A stretch of DNA of 42,227 nt from Nostoc sp. KVJ20. Its GTDB lineage: Bacteria > Cyanobacteriota > Cyanobacteriia > Cyanobacteriales > Nostocaceae. Made by a program: the position numbers and the translations under genes. The notes beneath the pieces were generated by a model, which searched no databases, was not told where the DNA came from, and was given only the letters and a program-made list of their open reading frames with translations. The stretch spans positions 1 to 42,227 of the forward strand of contig NZ_KV757659.1 in assembly GCF_001712795.1 (NCBI RefSeq). Reading direction: 5' to 3'. Within the stretch, counting starts at the first letter, position 1. The number at the start of each line of letters is the position of its first letter. Below are positions 16,187 to 24,938 of this stretch, piece after piece.

Positions 16187-17821
16187 ATGAAACGCTGGAT
16201 TACTGCTGCACTCCTGATTTTGCTCATTTGCCCTGCTCCTGCTATTGCTCAAACTAATGTCAAAATTGAAGTTGATGCCAAAGACAAGCCTTTGGAAATT
16301 AAAGGTTGGCTTGGGGAAGAGAATGCCTTAATTAGCAACATCCGGTTAACAGCTTTTGGAGGGAATATAACAGCTTGGACATTCCTACTCTCAGACTTGA
16401 AGCGAACCGAAGGAGATGAGGTAATTGGTCGTCAGCAGGTAGAGTTAATCGGGGAACGCAAGCTAGAAGCGGGTTTACCAAAAGATTTTCAGGTGAAGCT
16501 GAATGGTGTAAAGCTACCAGGAACTTATCAAGGACAGATTGAAATACTTTTACCTAGTCAAAAGCGCTCTGAGGCTTTGGTGATTCCTTTAACAGTGAAA
16601 GCAAAAGCTAGACCTGCATTAGTACCTGTAAAAGATTCAGAACAAGTTCAGTTGCAATTAGTCCGATGCAGTTGGGATTGTGGTTTAGCTGATCTATTAC
16701 TTCCCGCCAGCGCTTTCCAAGATCAACGGCTAATTTATTTAGATAACCCCAATCAAGCAACTGTGCTTCTTACCAGTGCTGAAGTAATTTTACAAGGGAA
16801 ACAAACTAACTATCAAATTACTAAAACCGAGGTACAATCCCCGCTAAGTCCCCAAACTTTAGCTGCTAATAAAATTATTAGCTTACCTTTGAACTGGAAG
16901 CGATCGCAAATTCCCCCCGACCGATATACAGGGGCAGTCTACTTGACAATGGAAGGTCGAGAGGGGAGACTGTCGATTCCACTGGATTTAAGTATGCGTA
17001 CTGGCCCAGCGATGCCAATTTTTGTTTTATTGGTGGGTATCGTTTTAGGCAGATTGTTCAAATATATGCAAGAGAAGGGGATTCCCCAATCGGATGCTTT
17101 GGCGAAAGTCTACGAAGTACAGAACATGATTGCTCAAGTTGACCAACAAGACCAAGAAATTCTGAGTCCAATGGTCAACAAAGTTAGGAATTCTGTTTCT
17201 CAGATGGATTTAGAAACAGTGAACGCAGATTTAGTCAAGATTAAAGAGCGTCTTAATTGCTTAACTAGTTTGCGAAAAATCGAACAGCAGTTAGAAGGTA
17301 TGGAACAAGACCCTGATGTGGGTGGTGACGACGGAATATTAGCCAAAATTAACGAATCTCGAAAGTGGATTAAATTTGAGAGCGATGATAAAGCTAAAGA
17401 ATTGCTGCGACAGATAGAGGATAGTCTTGTCAAACTCAGCAAAGTCATGATGGGAGCAGATCAAAAACCCGATCCTAGTTTGACGGCAGCTGCAAATGAA
17501 GCTGCTGCGGCTATATTGGCTGCTGCTGGGCAGAAAACTAAATCAGACAGGTTTGTGCGCCGATTTTTGATAGCGATCGCAGGAGTATCTAATGAATTAC
17601 GAGCAGAAACAACACTCTGGATTGTGCGACCACTGTTATCTTTAACGTTGTTAGTAGGATTATCGTTAGTAGGGATACGCGCTTTGTATGTAGAAAAGGG
17701 GATGACCTTTGGTGCTGACCCCTTTTCTAATTATTTAGAATTGATACTTTGGGGATTGAGTGCAGATGTCGCTAGTCGGAGTTTGAGTAATTTGGCAGGG
17801 GGAGAGATTCAGGACAAGTAA
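16187..17821 (+). CDS. Signal-peptide membrane protein paired with the CHAT protease
   Basis: 544 residues, no family recognised. An N-terminal signal peptide (WITAALLILLICPAPAIAQT) is followed by about 270 periplasmic, beta-rich residues with a CSWDCG Cys pair. A transmembrane helix follows (PIFVLLVGIVLGRLF, about 282-297), then about 180 cytoplasmic residues that look coiled-coil (YEVQNMIAQVDQQDQEIL, LVKIKERLNCL). Near the C-terminus lie a second helix, PLLSLTLLVGLSLVGI, and a short hydrophobic segment LELILWGLSAD. The layout suits a sensor or anchor that passes a periplasmic signal to the CHAT protease, or a membrane substrate cut by it. It is not a recognisable gasdermin. Start ATG 16187. 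Confidence 0.75.
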   Translation: MKRWITAALLILLICPAPAIAQTNVKIEVDAKDKPLEIKGWLGEENALISNIRLTAFGGNITAWTFLLSDLKRTEGDEVIGRQQVELIGERKLEAGLPKDFQVKLNGVKLPGTYQGQIEILLPSQKRSEALVIPLTVKAKARPALVPVKDSEQVQLQLVRCSWDCGLADLLLPASAFQDQRLIYLDNPNQATVLLTSAEVILQGKQTNYQITKTEVQSPLSPQTLAANKIISLPLNWKRSQIPPDRYTGAVYLTMEGREGRLSIPLDLSMRTGPAMPIFVLLVGIVLGRLFKYMQEKGIPQSDALAKVYEVQNMIAQVDQQDQEILSPMVNKVRNSVSQMDLETVNADLVKIKERLNCLTSLRKIEQQLEGMEQDPDVGGDDGILAKINESRKWIKFESDDKAKELLRQIEDSLVKLSKVMMGADQKPDPSLTAAANEAAAAILAAAGQKTKSDRFVRRFLIAIAGVSNELRAETTLWIVRPLLSLTLLVGLSLVGIRALYVEKGMTFGADPFSNYLELILWGLSADVASRSLSNLAGGEIQDK

Positions 17822-17854
17822 TTTAACTTGTTATTGAAACGAAATCAATCCATT

Positions 17855-18553
17855 TTAAGTAACCACCCAATTTCCTGTAATACTATAATTAGTACCGGGT
17901 TCACCCTGTACCATAAGTTTAAAATACTTATTTTGATTTACTCTATAGATTAGATTTTCAGAACTGTTAGATGAAACTGTAATCTTTCTAACGTAGTCCC
18001 CCCAATTACCCTGTCCTGTTGTTGATTGATACAAGAAGAAAGTAGCATTCCCTCTTTGGACAGTAATCATAGCTTCTACCTTAGTAAGTGGGCTTGTTTT
18101 ATAAACTTCTCTTGATAAAGTTGTTATAGGTATAGGTTGTAAGGTATCATCATTTATTGATCTCCACATTATACTGGGTAATCGATTTTCAAATGCAAAT
18201 TTGAGTTTACTTCCTGGATTTATATTGTCTAGAAGAAGGGAGTCTACAAAAATTTCTAAAGGTTGAATTATATCTTCTATATTTTCCGCTTCCGTAGAAA
18301 TGCTAGGTTCAGAATTTAAAACTGGCCGATTGTCAGCTTCGGGTATCAAACTGTCAACTGTATCTGATTCTAAGATTTCATCTGTGGATATATTTAAGGA
18401 TATAAATAAATTTTTAGTCCGTTCCTCTATTTCATTTTTGCTACTACCATAAGCTTTAACAAAAACCTTATAGCCTTGATTATTATCATATATGGCAGTA
18501 CTCTCATAACGAGTAATAGGCTTTGAAAATTCTAATTTTTTAAGCTCGGACAC
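17855..18553 (-). CDS. Unknown protein downstream of the STAND-FGE caspase
   Basis: 232 residues. It opens with a small alternating region (IYDNNQGYKVFVKAYGSSKN), has an acidic low-complexity middle (about 60-95), and ends in a beta-rich segment with aromatic residues (GNATFFLYQSTTGQGNWGDY, YFKLMVQGEPGTNYSITGNW), reminiscent of PPC- or carbohydrate-binding-like modules. No signal peptide is seen. It starts 50 bp after the caspase stop in the same direction, so probably the same transcript. It could be a substrate, regulator or ligand receptor of that caspase. Its stop faces the stop of the plus-strand membrane gene 33 bp away. Confidence 0.6.
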   Translation of the reverse strand: MSELKKLEFSKPITRYESTAIYDNNQGYKVFVKAYGSSKNEIEERTKNLFISLNISTDEILESDTVDSLIPEADNRPVLNSEPSISTEAENIEDIIQPLEIFVDSLLLDNINPGSKLKFAFENRLPSIMWRSINDDTLQPIPITTLSREVYKTSPLTKVEAMITVQRGNATFFLYQSTTGQGNWGDYVRKITVSSNSSENLIYRVNQNKYFKLMVQGEPGTNYSITGNWVVT

Positions 18554-18603
18554 CTTGCTTTTCCTCCTGATATTTTTAGTCTATTAATAAACCGGATATG
18601 ATA

Positions 18604-21600
18604 TTAATTGGCACAACGTATTCCTGTATCTGGATTATGAAAGGAGCTAGGAGTCTCCAAACGTTGAGTTACTCGGTCAATTTGTGACATCCATCCTCCT
18701 CCCCTAGTAATTAGAGACAAGTTTGATGGAATAGGCTGTTTTGAATCTTTCCAAATCAATGCCAAATTGTAGTTTTTATAGGATGGCTGATAATAGGATG
18801 CAGTCCATTCCCAAACATTACCAATTAAGTTATAAACTTCTCCTTCATTAGTTCTCCCTTGTTTATAAGCATTTATAACTTCAATACCTTTTTTAGATTT
18901 TCCAGAAATATTAGCAAAATTAGCTACTGGAGTTTTGTCACCCCATGGCCATGGTTCTCCTTTAGAACCGCGTGTAGCCCTTTCCCATTCAAGTTCTGTA
19001 GGTAATCGCATACCTAGCCACTCACAGTAAGTAGCTGCATGAAAAGCCGTCACTTCTACTACTGGATATTGATCAAATTTGTGATCATTTAATTGACTGG
19101 GATTAACTGGTTTATCACAATGTCCAGCTTGTACGCAAAAGCGATAAAGATGATTAGAAACCTCAAACTTTTGGATTTGAAAATCTGAAAGATGAAAAAA
19201 GCTTTTGGGTTTTTCGTTACTATAAGCATTGGAATCGTCTGTGCCGATAATAGCGTCGCCACCAGAAATAGATACCATCTCAGTTTGCCTAATCGCAATC
19301 TGCCGCAATCCTTCTCGGTAGACGAATGAGCCAATAGTAGCCATAGCGATCGCACCGAGTACAAAAGCCAGCCATTGCCAACCACGCCGTGCTTGTTTCT
19401 CTCGTTGTAATTCTCGCTGTTGTGCAAGTCGCTCTCGTTCTAATTCTTCCTTTTCTAGCCGATCCAGTTCGGTAGCAATGCGATCGCGCTCTTTCTGACT
19501 AGCCTCTATTAACTCATAACTCAAACCTGACGGTGCTACAATATCAACTTGCTCTTGCAAAAACTTCTCGGCTTCTGCCAATCTCAACCCCGTAAGCAAG
19601 TAATCAACAGACTTACCTTTATCTTCCCATTCTTCGGCTGCCGCCTTAATTCTACGCTCAGTCCTAATCGCCTCCCGATTATTATCCAGCAACTCCTGCA
19701 ACCTTGACCAATGGCGAATCAAAGCTTCATGGGAAACATCCACTACCGCCACCTTCTCTTCACCTCTGCGTTGTTCGCTAGTGACGATTAACTTCGCTAG
19801 TGCCAGCTTTTGAATTACTCGCTCTACCAACTGTGCAGATTTACCCAAAGAAATTAAATCTCGTTGCGGAACTTGCTTGCGTGTGTCTGGTGTACCTTCC
19901 CCTAACTGAGTCAAATTGATAAAAATCAAGTCCGTTACCCGTTGTTCCTCAACCGATAGTTCTCTGTAAGTTTGTTCTGCCAAATTTTCTAGGGTTTTTC
20001 GCACCCCGCCTAATTGGTGATAACTATCTAGCTTCAACCAATTCAGTTTCTGTCGTTGCCAAAGCTGCTCTAAAGTATATGACAACAAAGGCAGCATTCC
20101 CGGTTCAGCTTCTTGTGTGGGTTGTCCTACCTCAACTCCCAAGTCTTGGAGAATAGCATTAATTAAATTTTCTTCTACCTTCCGTCCTAGTTTTGCTGCC
20201 GGTTCTCGGATTGCTTGCTGGAACTCTTCTAAAGACATGGGAGTTACCATCACCAGATTAGTTTGAATCAAATCAGTTAGCTCATGATATGCAGCACACT
20301 TACCTAAGAAATCATCACGCATAGCAAATATTATGCAGAGTTTATCTCCTGTTTGTTTGAGCGCCCCCAATAAACTAGAAATAAACTGCTGTCGATCGCT
20401 GTGGCTCTGACAAACGGTAAAAATCTCTTCAAACTGATCGACAATTAGTAGGGTGCGCGGCGATCGCGATGCTCGAATTAATCGTGCTAGTCCCGTTTCT
20501 CCTTGTGCGATCGCCTCGTCTGCCACTTTTAGCTGTTCTGCACGCTGCATATCTGTGGCTGACTCATCCAGAAATGCCGTTGCCAAACTCACCAAAGGTT
20601 GCTCTCCTGGGCTAAAAATCCGAATTTTCCATTCCTCTGTCCCTGGTAATCTGCGCTGTTGCTGTAACTGGTAAATCAACCCCGCCCGCAGTAAGGAAGA
20701 TTTACCACTCCCCGATACGCCCAACACGGCCAAAAAATTTCCTTTACCCACTTGAACGTGCTGAATCAGCTTTTGGGTCAATACTTCCCGCCCATAAAAA
20801 TAGGTAGCATCTTCAACATCAAAGAAGCGTAACCCTTTGTAAGGACAAACTCCATTTGGGATGTGAATGAGAACGTCTTCTCGTTCACCAGTGAGCATAA
20901 TTTCCCGGTTGGGGTTATACCAAATTGGCTGCTGGGGAACATCCTTGAGGGTTTGGGCAATATACTCAATTAATTTATCATTGTTGACCAAACCATCTGG
21001 CTGTTGTCTGGGATCAAGTCCTTGCCAAAGTGCTTTGGAAAATACCCCATGTTTCCTTTGAATATCTTCCTCAGCAGGTTCAAATTCTCTTGATGCAGCA
21101 ATTAAAAACCGCGTTTGTTCCTGAAGCGATGTCCCCAAATCTGCTTCTACAAAATTGAATAGTTCTCCACTGTAGCAGCAGTCCAGCCAGACGATTTGCT
21201 GCTTGGCAGGACTTTTTTGCAATAGTTCTCGCAACCATCGTAGGGAAATACCCCACTGATTCTTTCGGGGATCAGCATCACTGGCAGCCAAAAAACCTTC
21301 AGTTACCCCGCCGCGATTTTTGCGTAAACCATGACCGATAAAATATAACAGCGCTGTTTCTGGAATATTTTCGCCTACTGGGTTGAATAACTGGATGATC
21401 GCATCTTCCAAAGTCTCAGATTTGACCAAACCATCAGATGTGACTCGACGCTGTTCACCCTGAATCGTTTCTGGCAGTCGCCGCACGCGAAAATCACCAT
21501 ATTCTTCTAAACGTTGCGCGATCGCTTCGGCATCGTTAGCAGGGGTAAAAAGATGTTTCGCTTTGCTTGTTGGAGTATCTTTTAAGAAAGGATACTGATT

Positions 21601-21630
21601 AATTCCCACTACCAACGCATCTCGACTCAT
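18604..21630 (-). CDS. Caspase-STAND NTPase-TM-formylglycine-enzyme-like protein
   Basis: 1008 residues. Residues 1-250 are caspase-like with His100 (YFIGHG) and Cys152 (LDCCYSGE). About 262-660 is an nSTAND1-type NTPase: GLRFFDVEDATYFYGRE, Walker A GVSGSGKSS (K310), Walker B LLIVDQFEEIF, AMRDDFL, and VSHEALIRHW near its end. A charged coiled-coil (ELDRLEKEELERERLAQQRE) and one transmembrane helix (WLAFVLGAIAMATIGSFVY) follow. About 780-1008 is an FGE-sulfatase/C-type-lectin-like domain (LPTELEWERATRG, GNVWEWTASYY, RGGGWM). By topology the FGE-like domain would lie outside and the protease inside. In this fusion the FGE domain probably binds a ligand rather than modifying sulfatases. Confidence 0.9.
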   Translation of the reverse strand: MSRDALVVGINQYPFLKDTPTSKAKHLFTPANDAEAIAQRLEEYGDFRVRRLPETIQGEQRRVTSDGLVKSETLEDAIIQLFNPVGENIPETALLYFIGHGLRKNRGGVTEGFLAASDADPRKNQWGISLRWLRELLQKSPAKQQIVWLDCCYSGELFNFVEADLGTSLQEQTRFLIAASREFEPAEEDIQRKHGVFSKALWQGLDPRQQPDGLVNNDKLIEYIAQTLKDVPQQPIWYNPNREIMLTGEREDVLIHIPNGVCPYKGLRFFDVEDATYFYGREVLTQKLIQHVQVGKGNFLAVLGVSGSGKSSLLRAGLIYQLQQQRRLPGTEEWKIRIFSPGEQPLVSLATAFLDESATDMQRAEQLKVADEAIAQGETGLARLIRASRSPRTLLIVDQFEEIFTVCQSHSDRQQFISSLLGALKQTGDKLCIIFAMRDDFLGKCAAYHELTDLIQTNLVMVTPMSLEEFQQAIREPAAKLGRKVEENLINAILQDLGVEVGQPTQEAEPGMLPLLSYTLEQLWQRQKLNWLKLDSYHQLGGVRKTLENLAEQTYRELSVEEQRVTDLIFINLTQLGEGTPDTRKQVPQRDLISLGKSAQLVERVIQKLALAKLIVTSEQRRGEEKVAVVDVSHEALIRHWSRLQELLDNNREAIRTERRIKAAAEEWEDKGKSVDYLLTGLRLAEAEKFLQEQVDIVAPSGLSYELIEASQKERDRIATELDRLEKEELERERLAQQRELQREKQARRGWQWLAFVLGAIAMATIGSFVYREGLRQIAIRQTEMVSISGGDAIIGTDDSNAYSNEKPKSFFHLSDFQIQKFEVSNHLYRFCVQAGHCDKPVNPSQLNDHKFDQYPVVEVTAFHAATYCEWLGMRLPTELEWERATRGSKGEPWPWGDKTPVANFANISGKSKKGIEVINAYKQGRTNEGEVYNLIGNVWEWTASYYQPSYKNYNLALIWKDSKQPIPSNLSLITRGGGWMSQIDRVTQRLETPSSFHNPDTGIRCAN

Positions 21631-21730
21631 GAGGATGATTTAACACAGTTGAGTTAAGTAGGATCATAGATTGGATTGTAGCAATATCCCGTTCGCCTTT
21701 GGCGTCCCGTAGGGAAGGATATGAAACTAA

Positions 21731-21907
21731 ACTAAGTTGGTTTTATGTCCGCGTGAGTGGCTGTTGGAACCAGGCAAGCTGTATAAACTGATGCTTGTGG
21801 AGAAAATTTATAGCGCGGAGTTTGTTCCAGCTGTGTTGAGAAACTTGGTTGAGTATTTGCAAAAAACTCAGCAAAATCATTGGACAAATTGCATATTTCT
21901 TGTGTAA
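21731..21907 (+). pseudogene. Short coding-like remnant, unidentified
   Basis: 58 codons without a start, reading LCPREWLLEPGKLYKLMLVE, then KIYSAEFVPAVLRNLVEYLQ and stopping at TAA 21905-21907. The amphipathic, Leu-rich text looks like a piece of a real protein, but I do not recognise it. The opposite strand is also open here, so the call is weak. Confidence 0.3.
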
Positions 21908-21955
21908 CTTTTTTTAAACTTTCTTCTGTACCAATTCATTTAATTTTTGGTAAAT

Positions 21956-22200
21956 TTATTGAAAAGGTTTTTGACTTCGATGTAAGTTTGCTTTAGAGAA
22001 AGTAGAAATATCTACCTCAAATCCTGTGTTGTTTAATCTGTTAAACAAATCTCGCATACTTGTTAAGCTGTTATCCATAGCATCAGATAACTTTTACCTC
22101 AAAGAACAGACGACTGTTCAATACTGGATAATCGTTTTTTGGCAGTCCTCTCAAGATATCTTTGACAATCTTGAGAAATGAATTTATAATCACTATCAAA
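21956..22200 (-). mobile_element. IS4-like transposase remnant
   Basis: On the minus strand, ATG 22078 to TAA 21956 encodes SLTSMRDLFNRLNNTGFEVD then ISTFSKANLHRSQKPFQ, which I recognise as the N-terminus of a transposase common in Nostocales. After the TAA the same frame continues IYQKLNELVQKK, so a sense codon seems to have become a stop. Upstream (22090-22200) is another open piece, YLFDSDYKFISQDCQRYLER. No terminal inverted repeats are clear. Confidence 0.55.
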
Positions 22201-22329
22201 TAGATATACTTTAATCTTCCGCCCAAAATTTAACATATTTTGGGCTGTTTTTATCGTATTTTTCTTAAAATTCAACACTTTTGGGAGAATTTATATCAAT
22301 AAATCCGAGAAATCGGGCAGATTTTTGCA

Positions 22330-22503
22330 GTGGAACAACGAGCAAAAAAGTTAATTGTGCAACTGCGATCGCAACTCCAAGCAACCCAACAAAAGCTTGA
22401 CCCCTTTATTCTCGGTATTTCCTCTGCCGCATCGGTGGGTGCTGTTTTAGTTATCCTATTTGGTATTTTCTCCTTTAATATTTGGAAAACAAAACATTAT
22501 TGA
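22330..22503 (+). CDS. Small membrane protein (57 residues) or gene relic
   Basis: From GTG 22330 the frame reads EQRAKKLIVQLRSQLQATQQ, a short amphipathic helix, then KLDPFILGISSAASVGAVLV and ILFGIFSFNIW, one transmembrane helix, ending in TGA 22501-22503. A stop lies ten codons upstream of the GTG and there is no clear ribosome-binding site, so it could be the C-terminal end of a lost gene. Function unknown. Confidence 0.35.
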   Translation: MEQRAKKLIVQLRSQLQATQQKLDPFILGISSAASVGAVLVILFGIFSFNIWKTKHY

Positions 22504-22607
22504 AACTACGAAAATATAGACTTCAAAAATTTTACCTGTTGAAAAATTTTCTAAAATTATCATATCCTCGTGTCGGGTTAAGATGAAAATTATATATTTA
22601 TCAAATA

Positions 22608-22871
22608 GAATTCAGGAGTCAGAATTCAGAATGAATTTTGTACGACTGGCGGATAGCGTAGCGTTAGCGAGTCTTCTCCCAAGGGGAGACACCAAGGGCG
22701 AACGAGCGTCGCGTCTGAATAACTGGGTTTAAGATCCACCAAATCTACGAATTGGTGGTCAACAAGAAAGTCGCAGGTCTGAATCCCCGACTGATAGCGT
22801 ACTCTGTAAGAGTTGCAAGCTACGCTTTTAGCGTCTCGTAGAGAGCGTCAAGATTGCTGAATTCTGAATTC
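22608..22871. repeat. MITE-like element with GAATTCAG inverted ends
   Basis: The left end GAATTCAGGAGTCAGAATTC (22608-) and the right end ATTGCTGAATTCTGAATTC (22853-22871) are imperfect inverted repeats. Between them lie GATAGCGTAGCGTTAGCGAG and other short units found in several spacers of this window, and a CCACCAAAT/ATTGGTGG hairpin. No coding frame. The size and composition fit a non-autonomous Nostoc dispersed element. Confidence 0.5.
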
Positions 22872-22924
22872 TTCTTCAATGTATCGCTGTAAATTCCAGC
22901 TTACGAATTAATTAGATTCTACTG

Positions 22925-23389
22925 CTATTTTTGCTTAATCCCAAATAGTTCTAAACTCTTCCGAGACTCTGCTAAAAAACGCTTTTCTATGGCGCGATAT
23001 TGAGATGATGATACATTTTCAATGGTATTATCTAGATGCCACGCTGCAACTAATTTTTGATTGCGGAAACCATATCTGTGAAAATCTTCAGCACTAACGT
23101 GAATTAATTGTCCATTTTTGTATGTTAATACAGCAACATCCAGAGCGCCATTTTCATTGCCATCAGATGCTTCAACACTTTGGATATATAAAGATATTGG
23201 CTTACCCTTAACTTGGCAAAGATTATATATAAAAATACCTTTTTTCCTTTTTTGGAGAGGGCAATTTTTTGGCTCCACATCACCTTGGAAATGTTTCTCA
23301 GTTACGAAGGATTTATTGGTGGCAAAAGATGGCAAACCCGTAGACAGTAACAAAGATGAAATTGTCAACAACCTCAGTAAATTAGTCAT
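22925..23389 (-). CDS. Secreted protein of unknown function
   Basis: 154 residues with a clear signal peptide (LLRLLTISSLLLSTGLPSFA then TNKS). The mature part holds two Cys (PKNCPLQ, YNLCQVKG) and a central beta-like region (KPISLYIQSVEASDGNENGA, LDVAVLTYKNGQL), ending in a helix, AIEKRFLAESRKSLELFG. No family recognised. It stands alone between the MITE-like element and the deoxyhypusine-synthase-like gene. Confidence 0.6.
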   Translation of the reverse strand: MTNLLRLLTISSLLLSTGLPSFATNKSFVTEKHFQGDVEPKNCPLQKRKKGIFIYNLCQVKGKPISLYIQSVEASDGNENGALDVAVLTYKNGQLIHVSAEDFHRYGFRNQKLVAAWHLDNTIENVSSSQYRAIEKRFLAESRKSLELFGIKQK

Positions 23390-23611
23390 ATTTTAATATC
23401 TAAGTTCTGTCTTAATTACAGAGATATTATAGCTAAAAATACTACTAATTTTATTCAGCAATAGTACTGATTAATTAATCTCTCTACTCCCATATATTCC
23501 CGGTTTTGCTTCTGTGTTTTTGGGTAATACCAATTCAAAAAATGTTTGCGACAGATAGGGAATTCAAAATAAAATCATAGCTAGTTAGGGAAACAGCAAT
23601 CTGTATAGCAA
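23390..23611. other. Spacer, nothing recognised
   Basis: About 220 bp of AT-rich DNA between two minus-strand genes, with no frame or repeat that I can support apart from the terminator that follows. Confidence 0.5.
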
Positions 23612-23640
23612 TTTTAGGGGGCAAAGAAAGCCCCCTAAAA
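23612..23640 (-). terminator. Intrinsic terminator of the DHS-like gene
   Basis: TTTTAGGGGGC (23612-23622) and GCCCCCTAAAA (23630-23640) are a perfect 11-bp inverted repeat with a 7-nt loop, directly after the stop at 23645. The A/T ends of the stem provide a U-tract on either strand, so it may work in both directions. Confidence 0.8.
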
Positions 23641-23644
23641 ATCT

Positions 23645-24688
23645 CTACACAGTTGCTACCTTGGGTTGAGGTCTAGTAAATAACTCAGCTAAATGATGTG
23701 GTTGGCGATCGCGCCAGTTCCCCTTATGATACGCATACCCCGCGATTAACGGGAACGCCACAGTCGCCTCAGAAAATACCATCTGTTCAGTAGCTTTATC
23801 TACCTTCCCCCAAGAATGAGCCTCTTTGAGAGTAGAACCAGATAGAGCACCATCGCGCTCATCAGCGACAGTGACTTGAATTGTATACTTGTGCATACTC
23901 GTATCAAATCCCAGCATTTCCGCAGCTACCACCGTATCCTGAGCGAAGTTTTTCGGTACACCACCACCAATCATTACCAATCCAGTGTAGTTGGAAGCTA
24001 GTTTGCACTGCGTCAACTCCCGAAAGTCTCGCACCGAGTCAATGGTTAAATGAGATTCTGGAGAATTCCATTGGTGATGCACTAAGCCAAAGCCAGCCGA
24101 ACAGTCACTAAAAGCGGGGACAAAGATTGGTACAAGGTGTTGATAAGCAGCTTGCACTACAGATTGACCATAATTACCCCGACGTTCTAAATAAACCGCC
24201 ATCTGCTCAATAAATTCCCGTGAAGAATAGGGACGCTTCTCTAAATTCTCGGCGATTTCTGCGATCGTCATGTCACACACCCGCAGTTGATCTTCATCAA
24301 TGTAGGTGTCATATATGCGGTCTATCCTTTGCTGTCTTAGCACCTCATCATCAGCAAAGGGGTCGCCAACATAATGACGATAACCCAACGCTTCAAAGAA
24401 ATCTTGGTCAACAATGTTAGCGCCAGTAGATACAATCGCATCTACCATATTGTGAGTAATTAAATCGTGGACTATTCCCTTGAGTCCAGCACTAAACAAA
24501 GACCCAGCTAAACACAGAATAATCGTACATTCTTTATCTTGCAGCATTGCGTCATAAATTTTTGCTGCCCGCCCCAAATTTCGACCTTGGAAAGCTGTCT
24601 TACCCATAGCTTCCACTAAGCCAACAACATCAAAATCTTTAATGTCAATTGGTTGCACAGTTTGTTGCAAAAGTTCTTCACGATTCAT
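23645..24688 (-). CDS. Deoxyhypusine-synthase-like protein
   Basis: 347 residues of the DHS family. The catalytic Lys is conserved in HSWGKVDK (K295), with DGALSGST before it and the NAD-site segment YTGLVMIGGGVPKNF. Eukaryal DHS transfers the aminobutyl group of spermidine to eIF5A, which bacteria lack. Bacterial homologues make homospermidine or related polyamines by the same chemistry. Placing it next to ornithine aminotransferase supports a role in ornithine/polyamine metabolism, but the exact substrate cannot be read. Start ATG 24688 is standard for the family. 250 bp, partly dispersed repeat, separates it from rocD. Confidence 0.8.
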   Translation of the reverse strand: MNREELLQQTVQPIDIKDFDVVGLVEAMGKTAFQGRNLGRAAKIYDAMLQDKECTIILCLAGSLFSAGLKGIVHDLITHNMVDAIVSTGANIVDQDFFEALGYRHYVGDPFADDEVLRQQRIDRIYDTYIDEDQLRVCDMTIAEIAENLEKRPYSSREFIEQMAVYLERRGNYGQSVVQAAYQHLVPIFVPAFSDCSAGFGLVHHQWNSPESHLTIDSVRDFRELTQCKLASNYTGLVMIGGGVPKNFAQDTVVAAEMLGFDTSMHKYTIQVTVADERDGALSGSTLKEAHSWGKVDKATEQMVFSEATVAFPLIAGYAYHKGNWRDRQPHHLAELFTRPQPKVATV

Positions 24689-24938
24689 GGTAGATTGTCC
24701 TTTTTATTGAAAATAAAAGTTATACGGTCTGCACAGCGACTACAAGGCAAGTCTTGCCAACGTACTAGGCGCTTCGCAGTGGTCGTACCAGGACAAACCA
24801 GGATCAGATTGCCGTCTTTTATTTAACTTGACGTGCAATTCCCAGATACTCATGAATTGGATGAAACGATTGTTCAATTTTGCTACTAACGACTTTTTAA
24901 ACACTACAAGTAACCCATCATACTCAATTTACGCCAAA

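Noticed and set aside
16187..17821. Bacterial gasdermin partner of the CHAT protease
   Set aside because: Position fits, but length, signal peptide and helical cytoplasmic region do not resemble the compact gasdermin fold.
18604..19300. FGE-like C-terminus as target of a diversity-generating retroelement
   Set aside because: FGE/C-type-lectin domains can be DGR variable proteins, but there is no reverse transcriptase or template repeat in the window and the last codons are not enriched in AAY.
22730..22810. tRNA-like sequence
   Set aside because: AGGTCTGAATCCCCGAC resembles a T-arm and a hairpin precedes it, but no cloverleaf or acceptor stem can be formed.
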